Positions 53,313-61,870 of a stretch of DNA of 64,000 nt are shown here, in pieces. Numbering within the stretch: the stretch's first letter is position 1; each line of letters opens with the position of its first letter. Source of the stretch: Cupriavidus nantongensis (lineage in GTDB: Bacteria > Pseudomonadota > Gammaproteobacteria > Burkholderiales > Burkholderiaceae); NCBI RefSeq assembly GCF_001598055.1, contig NZ_CP014845.1, positions 124,001 to 188,000 on the forward strand, in the 5' to 3' direction. The translations under genes and the position numbers were made by a program. Under the pieces are notes generated by a model that saw nothing but the letters and a program-made list of their open reading frames with translations, had not been told where the DNA came from and ran no database searches.

Positions 53313-53966
53313 ATGGCAGCAAGTGTGAAAGACATCATCTCCCGGATAAAAGGCCCGGCTTCGACCTATGTGCAGGCATTTGAGACGCACCGGTCCCACT
53401 TGCATGCGGCGGAAGATGGAGAAGCGGGATTGACGCCTCGCCAGCGTGCGCTGGTCCGGATCGCCATTGCCGTCGCAATTCCGAGCGCGGAAATGTTGCG
53501 AACCTGCAGGAACGAAGCAGAGGGGATCGTTGCGCGAGAGGAGATCGAGCAGGCAGTCAGCGTTGCCACTGCCTTGCGGGCCGGTGCCGCGGTGGCTTAC
53601 GGCAGGCTGGCGTACAAGTACCTCAATGGCGAAGAAGACGGCGCCGCCGTCTCTTCGGCTGTTTCCGAAATCAAGAAAGATCGTGAGCTGATGACCCAAT
53701 TCCGCAGGTCATCGCCAGCGGATTTCGAGCGGCTGACGAAGATGCTCGGCGAGATGCACAAGGAGGGGCTGCCCCTGTCCAGGCTCGACTATGAATTGCT
53801 TGCTATCGGCTGCGCTACTATTACCCAGTGCGTGTATTGCATGGAGCGTCATGTTGATGCGGCGCGCGCGCTAGGCATCGTGCCAGCGCAGGTTGCGCAG
53901 GTGGTTCACCTGGCCGTGTCGGCCCGGATCGAAGCGTCGTTCCTCGCAGCCGGAGAGATTCTGTAA
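53313..53966 (+). CDS. carboxymuconolactone decarboxylase-like (AhpD fold) protein
   Basis: 217 aa from ATG 53313, which follows AGGAAGAG. Two helical repeats: the first (about 20-110) has no Cys pair, and the second (about 120-217) has CATITQCVYCMERHVDAARA, the CxxC..H motif of AhpD/CMD peroxidase-like proteins. It is either a hydroperoxide-reducing enzyme or a decarboxylase. Upstream of Bug 8 on the same strand. Confidence 0.8.
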   Translation: MAASVKDIISRIKGPASTYVQAFETHRSHLHAAEDGEAGLTPRQRALVRIAIAVAIPSAEMLRTCRNEAEGIVAREEIEQAVSVATALRAGAAVAYGRLAYKYLNGEEDGAAVSSAVSEIKKDRELMTQFRRSSPADFERLTKMLGEMHKEGLPLSRLDYELLAIGCATITQCVYCMERHVDAARALGIVPAQVAQVVHLAVSARIEASFLAAGEIL

Positions 53967-54000
53967 AAACGGCCGCGAAGTGCAAGCTGGCTTATGCCAT

Positions 54001-54040
54001 GGCATGGCTTGGCATGGCTTGGCTTCGCGTGGCTCGGCAT
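54001..54040. repeat. 10-base tandem repeat
   Basis: GGCATGGCTT twice, then two degenerate units (GGCTTCGCGT, GGCTCGGCAT), between the CMD-like gene and Bug 8. It may be prone to slippage near the leader of Bug 8. Confidence 0.75.
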
Positions 54041-54074
54041 CCGTAGCAGGCCATTTTCGCTCGCGCATACCCGA

Positions 54075-55055
54075 ATGATGATTATTCTCCCCCAGCTTCG
54101 CGTAGCAGCCTTGGTCTTCATTGGCGCCATGATGGCCTCCTCGGCGTTCGCCCAGTCATGGCCGACGAAGCCCGTCAGGCTTGCTGTGCCTTTCGCAGCA
54201 GGCGGCGCGACGGATGTCATCGCCCGATCTCTGGCGCAAAAGCTTGGCGAAATATGGAAGCAGAGCGTCGTAGTGGATAACAGGCCTGGCGCCGGTGGCG
54301 GTGTCGCGGCGTCGCTCGTGGCAAAGTCTCCTGCAGACGGGCATACTATGATCCTGGTCGGCGGAAGTCAGCTGACGGTGAACCCGCACATCTATCGGCA
54401 ATTGCCGTATAGCCCCTCAGACTTCACCATCATTGCCAATATAGCCAGAGGCCCGAAGGTGATTGCTGTTGGCTCCGCTGTCCCCGCCCAGACTCTGAAG
54501 GACCTTGTGGCGCTTGCCAGATCAAGGCCGGGCCAGCTGAATTTTGGATCTGCTGGCAATGGCACACAGGTCCACATGGCGGGAGAAGCGTTTGCCGATG
54601 CCGCAAGGATCGATATCAAGCACGTGCCCTATAAGGGCGAGGCTCCCGCGTTGAATGACCTGATGGGGGGGCAAGTGCAGATTGTGGTTGGAAACATCGC
54701 AGCCGTATCTCCATTTGTAAACGCTGGCCGCATCAAGGCGCTGGCGATTACCGATAAAAGCCGCTCTCCCATGTTGCCGGAAGTGCCTACTGCAACCGAA
54801 GCTGGAGTTCCAGGCCTGGAAGATATTTCGGCATGGTTTGCGCTGCTAGTTCCCGCGGGTACGCCAGCAGACATTGTGCGCAAAATCCGGGCCGACACTG
54901 TCAAGGCGCTGCAAGACAACGAACTCAAGGCGGGACTGATGTCGCAGGGCATGCGTGCGGGGGGTGAAGATGCGTCGCAGATGAAGGCAATCATTGCAGC
55001 CGAATCGCAGAAGTGGGCCCGAATCGTCAAGCTGAAACAGCTCAGCGCAGACTGA
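54075..55055 (+). CDS. Bug-family tricarboxylate receptor (Bug 8)
   Basis: 326 aa from ATG 54075. Signal peptide ends MMASSAFA and the mature part starts QSWPTKPVRLAVPFAAGG. Bug motifs: VVVDNRPGAGGGVAASLVAK and HVPYKGEAPALNDLMGGQVQ. Close relative of Bug 7 (shared WKQ-VVVDNRPGAGG, AGNG-QVHMA, HVPYKGE). The frame stays open into the repeat upstream, but that part is low-complexity and unlikely to be translated. A LysR gene converges on it. Confidence 0.93.
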   Translation: MMIILPQLRVAALVFIGAMMASSAFAQSWPTKPVRLAVPFAAGGATDVIARSLAQKLGEIWKQSVVVDNRPGAGGGVAASLVAKSPADGHTMILVGGSQLTVNPHIYRQLPYSPSDFTIIANIARGPKVIAVGSAVPAQTLKDLVALARSRPGQLNFGSAGNGTQVHMAGEAFADAARIDIKHVPYKGEAPALNDLMGGQVQIVVGNIAAVSPFVNAGRIKALAITDKSRSPMLPEVPTATEAGVPGLEDISAWFALLVPAGTPADIVRKIRADTVKALQDNELKAGLMSQGMRAGGEDASQMKAIIAAESQKWARIVKLKQLSAD

Positions 55056-55067
55056 CCTGGCCCACGG

Positions 55068-55994
55068 CTAGGAACTGAGAGCGCGATCCCAGACGGGCAC
55101 CTCGCCAATATCGGCAACCAGGAAGTCGATGAAGCTGCGAATGACAGCGCGCGCATAACGCGAGCGGTAGTACATCGCGTACAGCGAATGTGAGATCGCC
55201 GCGCGGTATTCCGGGACCACAAGCTTCAGGTGTCCTGACAGGATATCGTGGGAGACCAGATAGGTGGGCAGGCAAGCGACACCGTAGCCCTGCAACGCGG
55301 CCTCGCGCAACGCCAGGCTGGAATTCGAGGTCAGCCTGGACGCGATGCCGATGTGCTGCACCATCATTTCTCTCTGGAACGTCCATGCGCCATTCATGGT
55401 CATTTCCGGATAAACCAGGCATTGATGCCGCATCAGGTCGGAAGGTTCCAGAATCGCTTCATGCCTGGCCAGGTACGCTGGCGCAGCGCAATATACCCAG
55501 TGTATGGGTGCCAGCTTGCGAGCCGCGTAGCCCGAGTCGGTGTCGCCCGTGATGCGCACCGCGACATCAAAGTTCTCTTCAGCGAGATTTACCAGCCGGT
55601 CTTCAAGTGTTACGCGCGCGTCCACATCCGGATATGCGCCGAGGTACCTGCCAACTATAGGGGTAAGTTGCTTGCTGCCGAACGCAATGGAGCAAGTCAC
55701 CCTCAGTGTCCCTTCAAGGCGCTGGGACTGTCTGGTTGCATCAAGGGTGCTTTCCACGTCGGAGAGAATTCCGTTCGCCCGCTCCAGCATGATGCGGCCG
55801 CTATCCGTCAGCGTCATGCTACGGGTCGTGCGCTTAACGAGCAATACGCCAAGTCGGTCTTCGAGCTGCGAAAGGCTCTTGCTCACGGCTGAAGGCGACA
55901 GATTGAGTTCTCTCGCAGCTGCGCTCAAGCTGCCCAGTTCGGCCACCCTGACAAACACAGTTATCTGTGTGAACGTTGCGAAGCTTTTAGACAT
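55068..55994 (-). CDS. LysR-family regulator
   Basis: 308 aa from ATG 55994. HTH at about 8-66 (FVRVAELGSLSAAARELNLS, SAVSKSLSQLEDRLG) and a CrgA/DsdC-like effector domain (LRVTCSIAFGSKQLTPIVGR). Divergent from the transporter gene at 56321 with a 326-base gap, so it probably controls that gene and the C-S lyase. Convergent with Bug 8. Confidence 0.92.
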   Translation of the reverse strand: MSKSFATFTQITVFVRVAELGSLSAAARELNLSPSAVSKSLSQLEDRLGVLLVKRTTRSMTLTDSGRIMLERANGILSDVESTLDATRQSQRLEGTLRVTCSIAFGSKQLTPIVGRYLGAYPDVDARVTLEDRLVNLAEENFDVAVRITGDTDSGYAARKLAPIHWVYCAAPAYLARHEAILEPSDLMRHQCLVYPEMTMNGAWTFQREMMVQHIGIASRLTSNSSLALREAALQGYGVACLPTYLVSHDILSGHLKLVVPEYRAAISHSLYAMYYRSRYARAVIRSFIDFLVADIGEVPVWDRALSS

Positions 55995-56320
55995 ATTTTC
56001 GGAGGCGCCGGCCTGGCAGCGTATGCGCGTCCCCTGTAGTGCTGAGGGCAGCATCATTCTATTCCGAAGTGTGACGCATCGCATCTACCTGGTTCGCACC
56101 ACTTACCCGGCGACCGCCGTCATCTTTGACTTTCCCTCAAAGATGGTTTGAGGGGATTTCGCTAACTGAATCGTCGAAAGTCCCTGAGAATGGATCGGGG
56201 TCAAAGTCGAAAGGAAGTGAGGACCACCAATCCGTATACAAGTGTTGGTGTGCTGAAAACTAAAGAAGGTCCGACTGCCGAACTGTTTTAAAACATAGCT
56301 CAAGAAATTATGGAGGAGAA
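55995..56320. promoter_or_regulatory. 326-base divergent region of LysR and transporter
   Basis: Contains the perfect palindrome TGTTTTAAAACA at 56284-56295 and a strong ribosome site (GGAGGAGAA) before ATG 56321. No gene seen. It should hold both promoters. Confidence 0.5.
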
Positions 56321-57598
56321 ATGAGACAACTGACCATTTCTGCTGAGGAGATGTGCGTGCCGTTTACGCGATACGACCTCGGCTGGGTCATCCTGTGTAT
56401 CGGGATGGCCATTGGTGCCGGCGTGGTGTTCTTGCCGGTCCAGGTGGGGATCATGGGAGTGTGGGTATTCATCGCATCCGTCATCCTGGCCTATCCCGCG
56501 CTCTACATGATGCAGAACCTCTATTTGAGGACGCTGTCGGAGAGCGCGGACTGCGATAGCTATGTCAGCATCATTACCCATTACCTGGGTAAGAACTGGG
56601 GCTTCTTTCTGAGTATTGCTTATCTCCTCATGCTGCTGAAGGGGATGTTGACGTACTCGTTGGCCGTGACCTTCGATAGCGCCAAGTATTTGCAGACCTT
56701 CGGTATCACCACCCAGTTGCTGTCGGATAGTCCGCTGTACTCTCTGACGATTCTGGTTGTGCTGGTGATGATCGCGGCGCAAGGGGAGCGGTTGCTGTTC
56801 AAGGTCTCCGGGCCATTGGTGATAGTGAAGCTCGCTATTGTCCTGCTTTTGGGCTTCGTCATGATCCCGCATTGGGACGTCATGGGGAATCTTCCTTCGT
56901 TTCCCGAGTTGAAGCAGCTGGCGATCGACACCGTACTGACTTTGCCGTTCACCGTGTTCTCGATTCTCTTCGTTCAGATACTGAGTCCGATGAACATTGC
57001 CTTCCGCAAGCAAGAGTCAGATCCGCGCATCGCGACATACCGCGCGATCCGCGCGCACCGGGTGGCATATGTCGTGTTGGTGGTATCGGTGTTGTTCTTT
57101 GCCATTTCGTTCACGTTCTCGCTATCGCACGAACAGGCATTGTCTGCCAAGGCACAGAACATCTCCGCACTGGCCCTTGCAGGTAGTGTGATTCCCGGGG
57201 CTGACGTGTTGCTGATGACGACCGCGCTGAACGTGTTTGCCATCGTGACTGCATTCTTTGGCCTGTACCTGGGGATCGACGAGGCTGTATCCGGCATTGC
57301 GATCAATGTGCTGTCCCGGTTCATTCCCAGGGAGAACATCAACAGAAAGGTGGTATCGATCGGCACATCGGTCCTGATCGTCGGAGCGCTCTGGCTCTGG
57401 GTGCAGTCAAAGTTCTCGATCCTTTTGCTACAGCAAATCGCTGCGCCCATCTACGGTGTCACCTCCTTCATTATCCCGTGCCTGCTGGTCTACAAGGTCC
57501 CTGCGCTACACGCCTACAAGACCAAGTCGGTCTACTTCGTATTCTTCGTGGGTGTGGTCGTATGCATGACGCCCGTATTGAAGGCATTGGGGTACTGA
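56321..57598 (+). CDS. HAAAP-family amino acid transporter
   Basis: 425 aa, about 11 membrane helices. The first helix has GAGVVFLPVQVGIMGVWVF, the Gly-rich start of serine/aromatic amino-acid permeases (SdaC, DlsT/YhaO). ATG 56321 follows GGAGGAGAA. The C-S lyase gene follows 31 bases on. In E. coli a similar pair (dlsT-yhaM) handles cysteine and D-serine, so a role in uptake or export of a sulfur amino acid or cysteine derivative is plausible here (inference). Confidence 0.86.
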   Translation: MRQLTISAEEMCVPFTRYDLGWVILCIGMAIGAGVVFLPVQVGIMGVWVFIASVILAYPALYMMQNLYLRTLSESADCDSYVSIITHYLGKNWGFFLSIAYLLMLLKGMLTYSLAVTFDSAKYLQTFGITTQLLSDSPLYSLTILVVLVMIAAQGERLLFKVSGPLVIVKLAIVLLLGFVMIPHWDVMGNLPSFPELKQLAIDTVLTLPFTVFSILFVQILSPMNIAFRKQESDPRIATYRAIRAHRVAYVVLVVSVLFFAISFTFSLSHEQALSAKAQNISALALAGSVIPGADVLLMTTALNVFAIVTAFFGLYLGIDEAVSGIAINVLSRFIPRENINRKVVSIGTSVLIVGALWLWVQSKFSILLLQQIAAPIYGVTSFIIPCLLVYKVPALHAYKTKSVYFVFFVGVVVCMTPVLKALGY

Positions 57599-57632
57599 AA
57601 AGGCAATGATGGATGTTTGAGGGAATGATGTG

Positions 57633-58832
57633 ATGGTAAAAGTTTCAGAGTTCGAATTTGACGACATCGTTGATCGCAGCGACTCCAGTTCGATGAAGTG
57701 GTGTTTTCCGGACAGCTTTCTCACACCGCACCAGGTGCGAGCCGAGCCGATTCCGATGTGGCTGGCGGATATGGATTTCCGCTCCCCCGGCGTAGTCGTC
57801 GAGGCAATTCAGGGGATGGTGGCCAAGGGTGTGTTCGGATACTCCTCGGTCCCGGCGAGTTACTTCAAGGCGGTAACGGGCTGGCAGAGCCGGCGCTTTG
57901 GCTGGCGCGTCGACGAGGAATGGATTGTGCCGGTTGCCAGCGTCATTGCCGCGCTCAGGACGCTTATCCATGCCTTTTCCCGGCCAGGGGATTCGGTGTT
58001 GATCCAGCCGCCGGTATACGTGCACTTCCACCATGACGTCCTGATCAACGGGCGCCAGCTGGCGATGGCGCCGCTCAGGTTCGATGGCGAGCGCTACCGC
58101 TTTGACCCGGATGCCTTCGAGCGCGCCATTCAAGCGGATACCAAGCTCTTCATTCTCTGCAATCCTCACAATCCCACCGGGAACGTCTGGAGTCCGGACG
58201 AGCTGCGCGCCATGGGCGACATTTGCCGTCGCCATGGTGTGCTCGTCATATCCGATGAAATCCATGGGGACTTCGTCTTCGGTGGTGGCAAGAGGCACAC
58301 GCCTTTTGCCTCGCTAGGGGACGACTATGCCGACAACAGTGTCACCTGCATCTCGGCAAGCAAGACCTTCAACCTGGCGGGCCTGCAGTGCGCGAACATC
58401 GTCGTCTCTGACAAAGGTAAGCGAGACGAGATCAAGCGAACGATCGAGCGGAACATGAATGCGCACGTCAACATGGTAGGCGCATTGGCAACGGAGGCCG
58501 CGTACACGTCAGGCGACCAATGGGTAGACGCGCTAGTCGGAAAGGTGGCCGCCAACCATGAATACTTCCGCACCGAGGTGAACAGCCGTGTCAATGGGAT
58601 CCGCGTTCTGGACTCGGACTCTCTGTACCTGGCCTGGATTGACTGCCGGGATCTGCAACTGTCGCCCGCAGACCTCGAGAACTTCCTGCTGACCAAGGCC
58701 CGCGTCTGGTTTGATCGCGGACCGAAGTTTGGAAAAGAGGGACACGGCTTCATGCGTGCCAATCTGGCGTGCCCACGCCAGACGCTGGATCGCGCGATCT
58801 CGCAGTTGACTTCAGCGCTGCCGCGCAACTGA
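57633..58832 (+). CDS. MalY/PatB-family PLP C-S lyase
   Basis: 399 aa (a GTG at 57630 is an equal alternative; both lie after GAGGGA). Fold-type I aminotransferase fold: NPHNPTGNVWSPDEL, VISDEIHGDFVF, and the PLP-binding Lys244 in ISASKTFNLAG. These are the marks of cystathionine beta-lyase-type MalY/PatB, which cleave cysteine S-conjugates to pyruvate, ammonia and a thiol. Located after an amino-acid transporter and close to a LysR gene. Substrate not known. Confidence 0.92.
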   Translation: MVKVSEFEFDDIVDRSDSSSMKWCFPDSFLTPHQVRAEPIPMWLADMDFRSPGVVVEAIQGMVAKGVFGYSSVPASYFKAVTGWQSRRFGWRVDEEWIVPVASVIAALRTLIHAFSRPGDSVLIQPPVYVHFHHDVLINGRQLAMAPLRFDGERYRFDPDAFERAIQADTKLFILCNPHNPTGNVWSPDELRAMGDICRRHGVLVISDEIHGDFVFGGGKRHTPFASLGDDYADNSVTCISASKTFNLAGLQCANIVVSDKGKRDEIKRTIERNMNAHVNMVGALATEAAYTSGDQWVDALVGKVAANHEYFRTEVNSRVNGIRVLDSDSLYLAWIDCRDLQLSPADLENFLLTKARVWFDRGPKFGKEGHGFMRANLACPRQTLDRAISQLTSALPRN

Positions 58833-58953
58833 GCGATGCCTCGCCCGAAGCGTGTCTTCGGGCATTTGGCTTATCGGAAGCCATCGTAGTACGTCCGCAA
58901 TGGATGTTCAGCGCTTTATCCAGTGGGTCGGATTTCCCACGAGAATTTCTGCC

Positions 58954-60216
58954 ATGTCACAAGATGTCATAGCTACGGAAGCAAGGGCTGGCTTGCCCCA
59001 TGCAAGCGGGCTGATCGACCGCCGTGCGTTGCATGCCGCCTTCGCCGGCTTGAGTGCAAGTCTGGTCGCGATCGGACTCGCCCGTTTCGCCTACACGCCT
59101 TTAATACCGGCCTTGATCCAGGCCCACTGGTTCAGCGCCGCCGACGCTGTCTCGCTTGGCGCCGCCAACTTTGCCGGATACCTGGCGGGCGCACTGTCAG
59201 GCCGCTTGCTTGCCGCTCGCATGTCGAACCGCAGCCTCATGCGCTGGATGATGCTGACCGCCACCGCGGCGTTCTTTGCGTGTGCGTTTCCGGTGTCCCT
59301 GAGTTGGTTCTTCATCTGGCGCTTCCTGTCCGGGCTGTCCGGTGGCGCCATCATGGTGCTGGTGGCAACGACAATCCTTCCTCATATCCCATCGACCCGC
59401 CGGGCACTGGTAAGCGGCATGATATTTCTGGGTGTAGGCCTCGGCATTGCGGCGTCCGGCACCTTGGTGCCCGGATTGCTGTCGATGGGCCTTCGTACGG
59501 CATGGCTCGGCCTGGGGGCGGTGTCACTGCTGCTCACCGTGCTGAGTTGGGGGGGGTGGCCTGCCGCGGGCAAGCCCGCTGGCAGATCTGCGCCAAGATC
59601 GGCGGACGAATGTGCAGAAGCCAGCCGTCCCACCCTTGCGCGCAGGCTCAGGATCATCTGCATGCAGTATGCCGCTAATGCGTTGGGACTGGTGCCTGCC
59701 ATGGTTCTGCTGGTCGACTATGTCGCACGCGGGCTGGGACAAGGCGCGACGGTAGGCGCACGCTACTGGGTGCTCTATGGCGTCGCGGCGACTGCGGGAC
59801 CGCTGGTCAGCGGATGGGCCGGGGGGAGGGCAGGCTTTGGCAATGCCTATCGGATTGCCCTGTTGCTGCAGGCCATCGCGGTCGGCCTGCTGGCAATCTC
59901 GCAGCAGACCGCTGTGCTGATTGTGTCAACCATCATATTGGGCGCTTTCACGCCGGGCATCGTGCCATTGGTGCTGGGACGCATCCAGGAGTTGCTACCG
60001 CATGATGCCAGCGACCAACGCGCGGCCTGGAGTCGCGCGACGGCATCGTTTGCGCTGTTCCAGGCGTTGGGCGGCTACGGCTATGCCTGGCTTTTCTCGC
60101 GCACGGACGGGAATTACACGCTCATCTTTGCCTGCAGCGCCGTTGCGTTGTTCCTGGCCTTCGCCATGGACTTCACTGCCGGGAGGCGAACTGACTTTAC
60201 GCCAGTCAAATCTTGA
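58954..60216 (+). CDS. YbfB/YjiJ-family MFS transporter
   Basis: 420 aa from ATG 58954; the frame opens at 58852. Twelve helices, with GLARFAYTPLIPALI in the first and FLSGLSGGAIMVLVATTIL later, which fit the YbfB/YjiJ-type MFS permeases. A central cytosolic loop of about 30 residues is rich in Ala, Pro, Arg and Ser. It lies 121 bases after the C-S lyase gene and could be a thiol or amino-acid exporter for that product, but the substrate is unknown. Confidence 0.88.
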   Translation: MSQDVIATEARAGLPHASGLIDRRALHAAFAGLSASLVAIGLARFAYTPLIPALIQAHWFSAADAVSLGAANFAGYLAGALSGRLLAARMSNRSLMRWMMLTATAAFFACAFPVSLSWFFIWRFLSGLSGGAIMVLVATTILPHIPSTRRALVSGMIFLGVGLGIAASGTLVPGLLSMGLRTAWLGLGAVSLLLTVLSWGGWPAAGKPAGRSAPRSADECAEASRPTLARRLRIICMQYAANALGLVPAMVLLVDYVARGLGQGATVGARYWVLYGVAATAGPLVSGWAGGRAGFGNAYRIALLLQAIAVGLLAISQQTAVLIVSTIILGAFTPGIVPLVLGRIQELLPHDASDQRAAWSRATASFALFQALGGYGYAWLFSRTDGNYTLIFACSAVALFLAFAMDFTAGRRTDFTPVKS

Positions 60217-60345
60217 GCTTCACCCGCCGGCGCGAGTGCTCAGTCCAGCGCCATTGACAGGTTTGCCTAATGAGTCTACTTTCAACGATCCGCGGCTAGG
60301 GATGAGATTCATCTCAACGCCACCTGTTCTGCTTCTGGATCGTCG

Positions 60346-61248
60346 ATGCCCAAGTCTGAAAGATTCCAGCAACCAACACTGCGTCAACTCGAGCTTCTTC
60401 TTGCATTGGTATCTTCCGACGGCATTGCCGGGGCGGGGGCGAAGCTGGGCATGACGCCATCTGCTACCAGTCACGCGTTGCGTGCGCTGGAGGACGCGCT
60501 TGGGGTCCAGTTGGTGGAGCGCAACCAGAGCGGCCTGTCGCTGACCTACGCTGGCGAACAGGTGCTGCCGCATGTGCGGGACGTGTTCGCCTCGTTGCAG
60601 CTGGTGACCGCCACGGCGCGTGCCGGAGCGGAGCTGAAGACCGGCCTGATCCGCGTCGGCTCGTTCGGCGCAAGCGCGTCACTGCATGCGCTGCCTGCGC
60701 TGCTGCAGCAGTTCCGGACCAGGTATCCCGGCGTCAGCGTGATCGTCACCGAACGGCCGGATGAGGAAACCAGCCAGGATCTGATCGAGCGCCGCATCGA
60801 GCTGGCCGCGGTCACGTTGCCCAAGCCTGACTTCGAGACCATTACGCTGGCGGTCGACGAGCTGGTCGCAGTGCTGCCGGAAGACCATGAGCTAGCCACA
60901 CAGGCCGAAGTCCAGCTCGCCGACATTACCCGCTTTCCTTTCATCATGACGCGCGCGGGCTCGCAGAAACTCATTCAAAGGCTGTTTGCGCGCCACAATT
61001 GCCGGCCGCGGATCGCGCACGAGCTGCTGCAGATCATGTCGATCCTGGAGTATGTGTCCAGGGGCGAAGGCGTCTCGATCCTGGCCCGGCTAGCCGTGCC
61101 CGACGCCTATCCCGGCGTGCGCTACGTACCGCTCCTGCCCCAGACCCGCCGCAGCATCGGCCTGGCATGCCTGGGCGAGAACAAGCTATCGCCTGCAGCC
61201 AAGGCGCTGTGGCAGGAGGCGAAGCGGTTCAGCGTGGCCAGCTACTAA
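60346..61248 (+). CDS. LysR-family regulator
   Basis: 300 aa. HTH at about 10-68 (TPSATSHALRALEDALG) and an effector domain (IRVGSFGASASLHALPALLQ). Same direction as the MFS gene, 129 bases downstream, and upstream of the thioesterase gene. A CysB/CbbR-like LysR with no sure target in the window. Length and domains are normal. Confidence 0.92.
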   Translation: MPKSERFQQPTLRQLELLLALVSSDGIAGAGAKLGMTPSATSHALRALEDALGVQLVERNQSGLSLTYAGEQVLPHVRDVFASLQLVTATARAGAELKTGLIRVGSFGASASLHALPALLQQFRTRYPGVSVIVTERPDEETSQDLIERRIELAAVTLPKPDFETITLAVDELVAVLPEDHELATQAEVQLADITRFPFIMTRAGSQKLIQRLFARHNCRPRIAHELLQIMSILEYVSRGEGVSILARLAVPDAYPGVRYVPLLPQTRRSIGLACLGENKLSPAAKALWQEAKRFSVASY

Positions 61249-61386
61249 GGCGGTGGTCTTCGGCTCGCATTGAAATCCGATTCAATTGCACATGAGCGAG
61301 GCCACTCTTAGCCTCGGGGCATTTGCCGGAACCCGCCCGCTGCACGCTGCGGCGTTACGGGGGCCAGCCACTATCGCCTCTTGACC

Positions 61387-61854
61387 ATGAGTGATATCGA
61401 GCACGCCGACGCCTGGATCCAGAAAGAATATTCCCCCGAGAACAGCCACTGCTATGGGTGCGGCGTCGCCAACCCGCATGGCAACGGACTCAGGACCTAC
61501 CTGAACGGCGCCGAAACGGTTTCCCGCTTCACGCCGGACCCGATGTACAGCGGTGGCGTACCCGGCAACGTCTACGGCGGCATGATCGCATCGCTGTTCG
61601 ATTGCCACGGCACGGCGTCCGCTGCCGCCTTTCACAGGCAACAGTCGGACGACCCCTCCGGACCCTTGGGCCGGTTCGTTACCGCTTCACTCCACGTCAA
61701 CTTCCTTGCACCCACGCCGCAGGCGCAGGTGCTGACGGTGTCGGGCAAGCTGAAAGCCATCGACGGCCGCAAGGTGTGGGTCGAGATGACGCTCACGGCG
61801 GGCGAGGCCCTCTGCGCCACTGCCGAGATGCTTGCCATCGCCCTGCGCAAATGA
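61387..61854 (+). CDS. hotdog-fold thioesterase (PaaI-like)
   Basis: 155 aa from ATG 61387. The region NSHCYGCGVANPHGNGL at the N-terminus and VYGGMIASLFDCHGTAS (with the helix-start Asp) match the PaaI/YigI-type thioesterases that hydrolyse acyl-CoA. The strand HVNFLAPTPQAQVLTVSGKL completes the hotdog. The IS element starts 20 bases after its stop, and a CoA-transferase gene lies beyond, which may once have been its neighbour. Confidence 0.88.
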   Translation: MSDIEHADAWIQKEYSPENSHCYGCGVANPHGNGLRTYLNGAETVSRFTPDPMYSGGVPGNVYGGMIASLFDCHGTASAAAFHRQQSDDPSGPLGRFVTASLHVNFLAPTPQAQVLTVSGKLKAIDGRKVWVEMTLTAGEALCATAEMLAIALRK

Positions 61855-61870
61855 CAACACCGGCGGCTGC

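Noticed and set aside
53994..54074. N-terminal extension of Bug 8 through the tandem repeat
   Set aside because: The extension is a low-complexity HGLAWLG-type translation of the repeat and lies before a good signal peptide that begins at the ATG at 54075.
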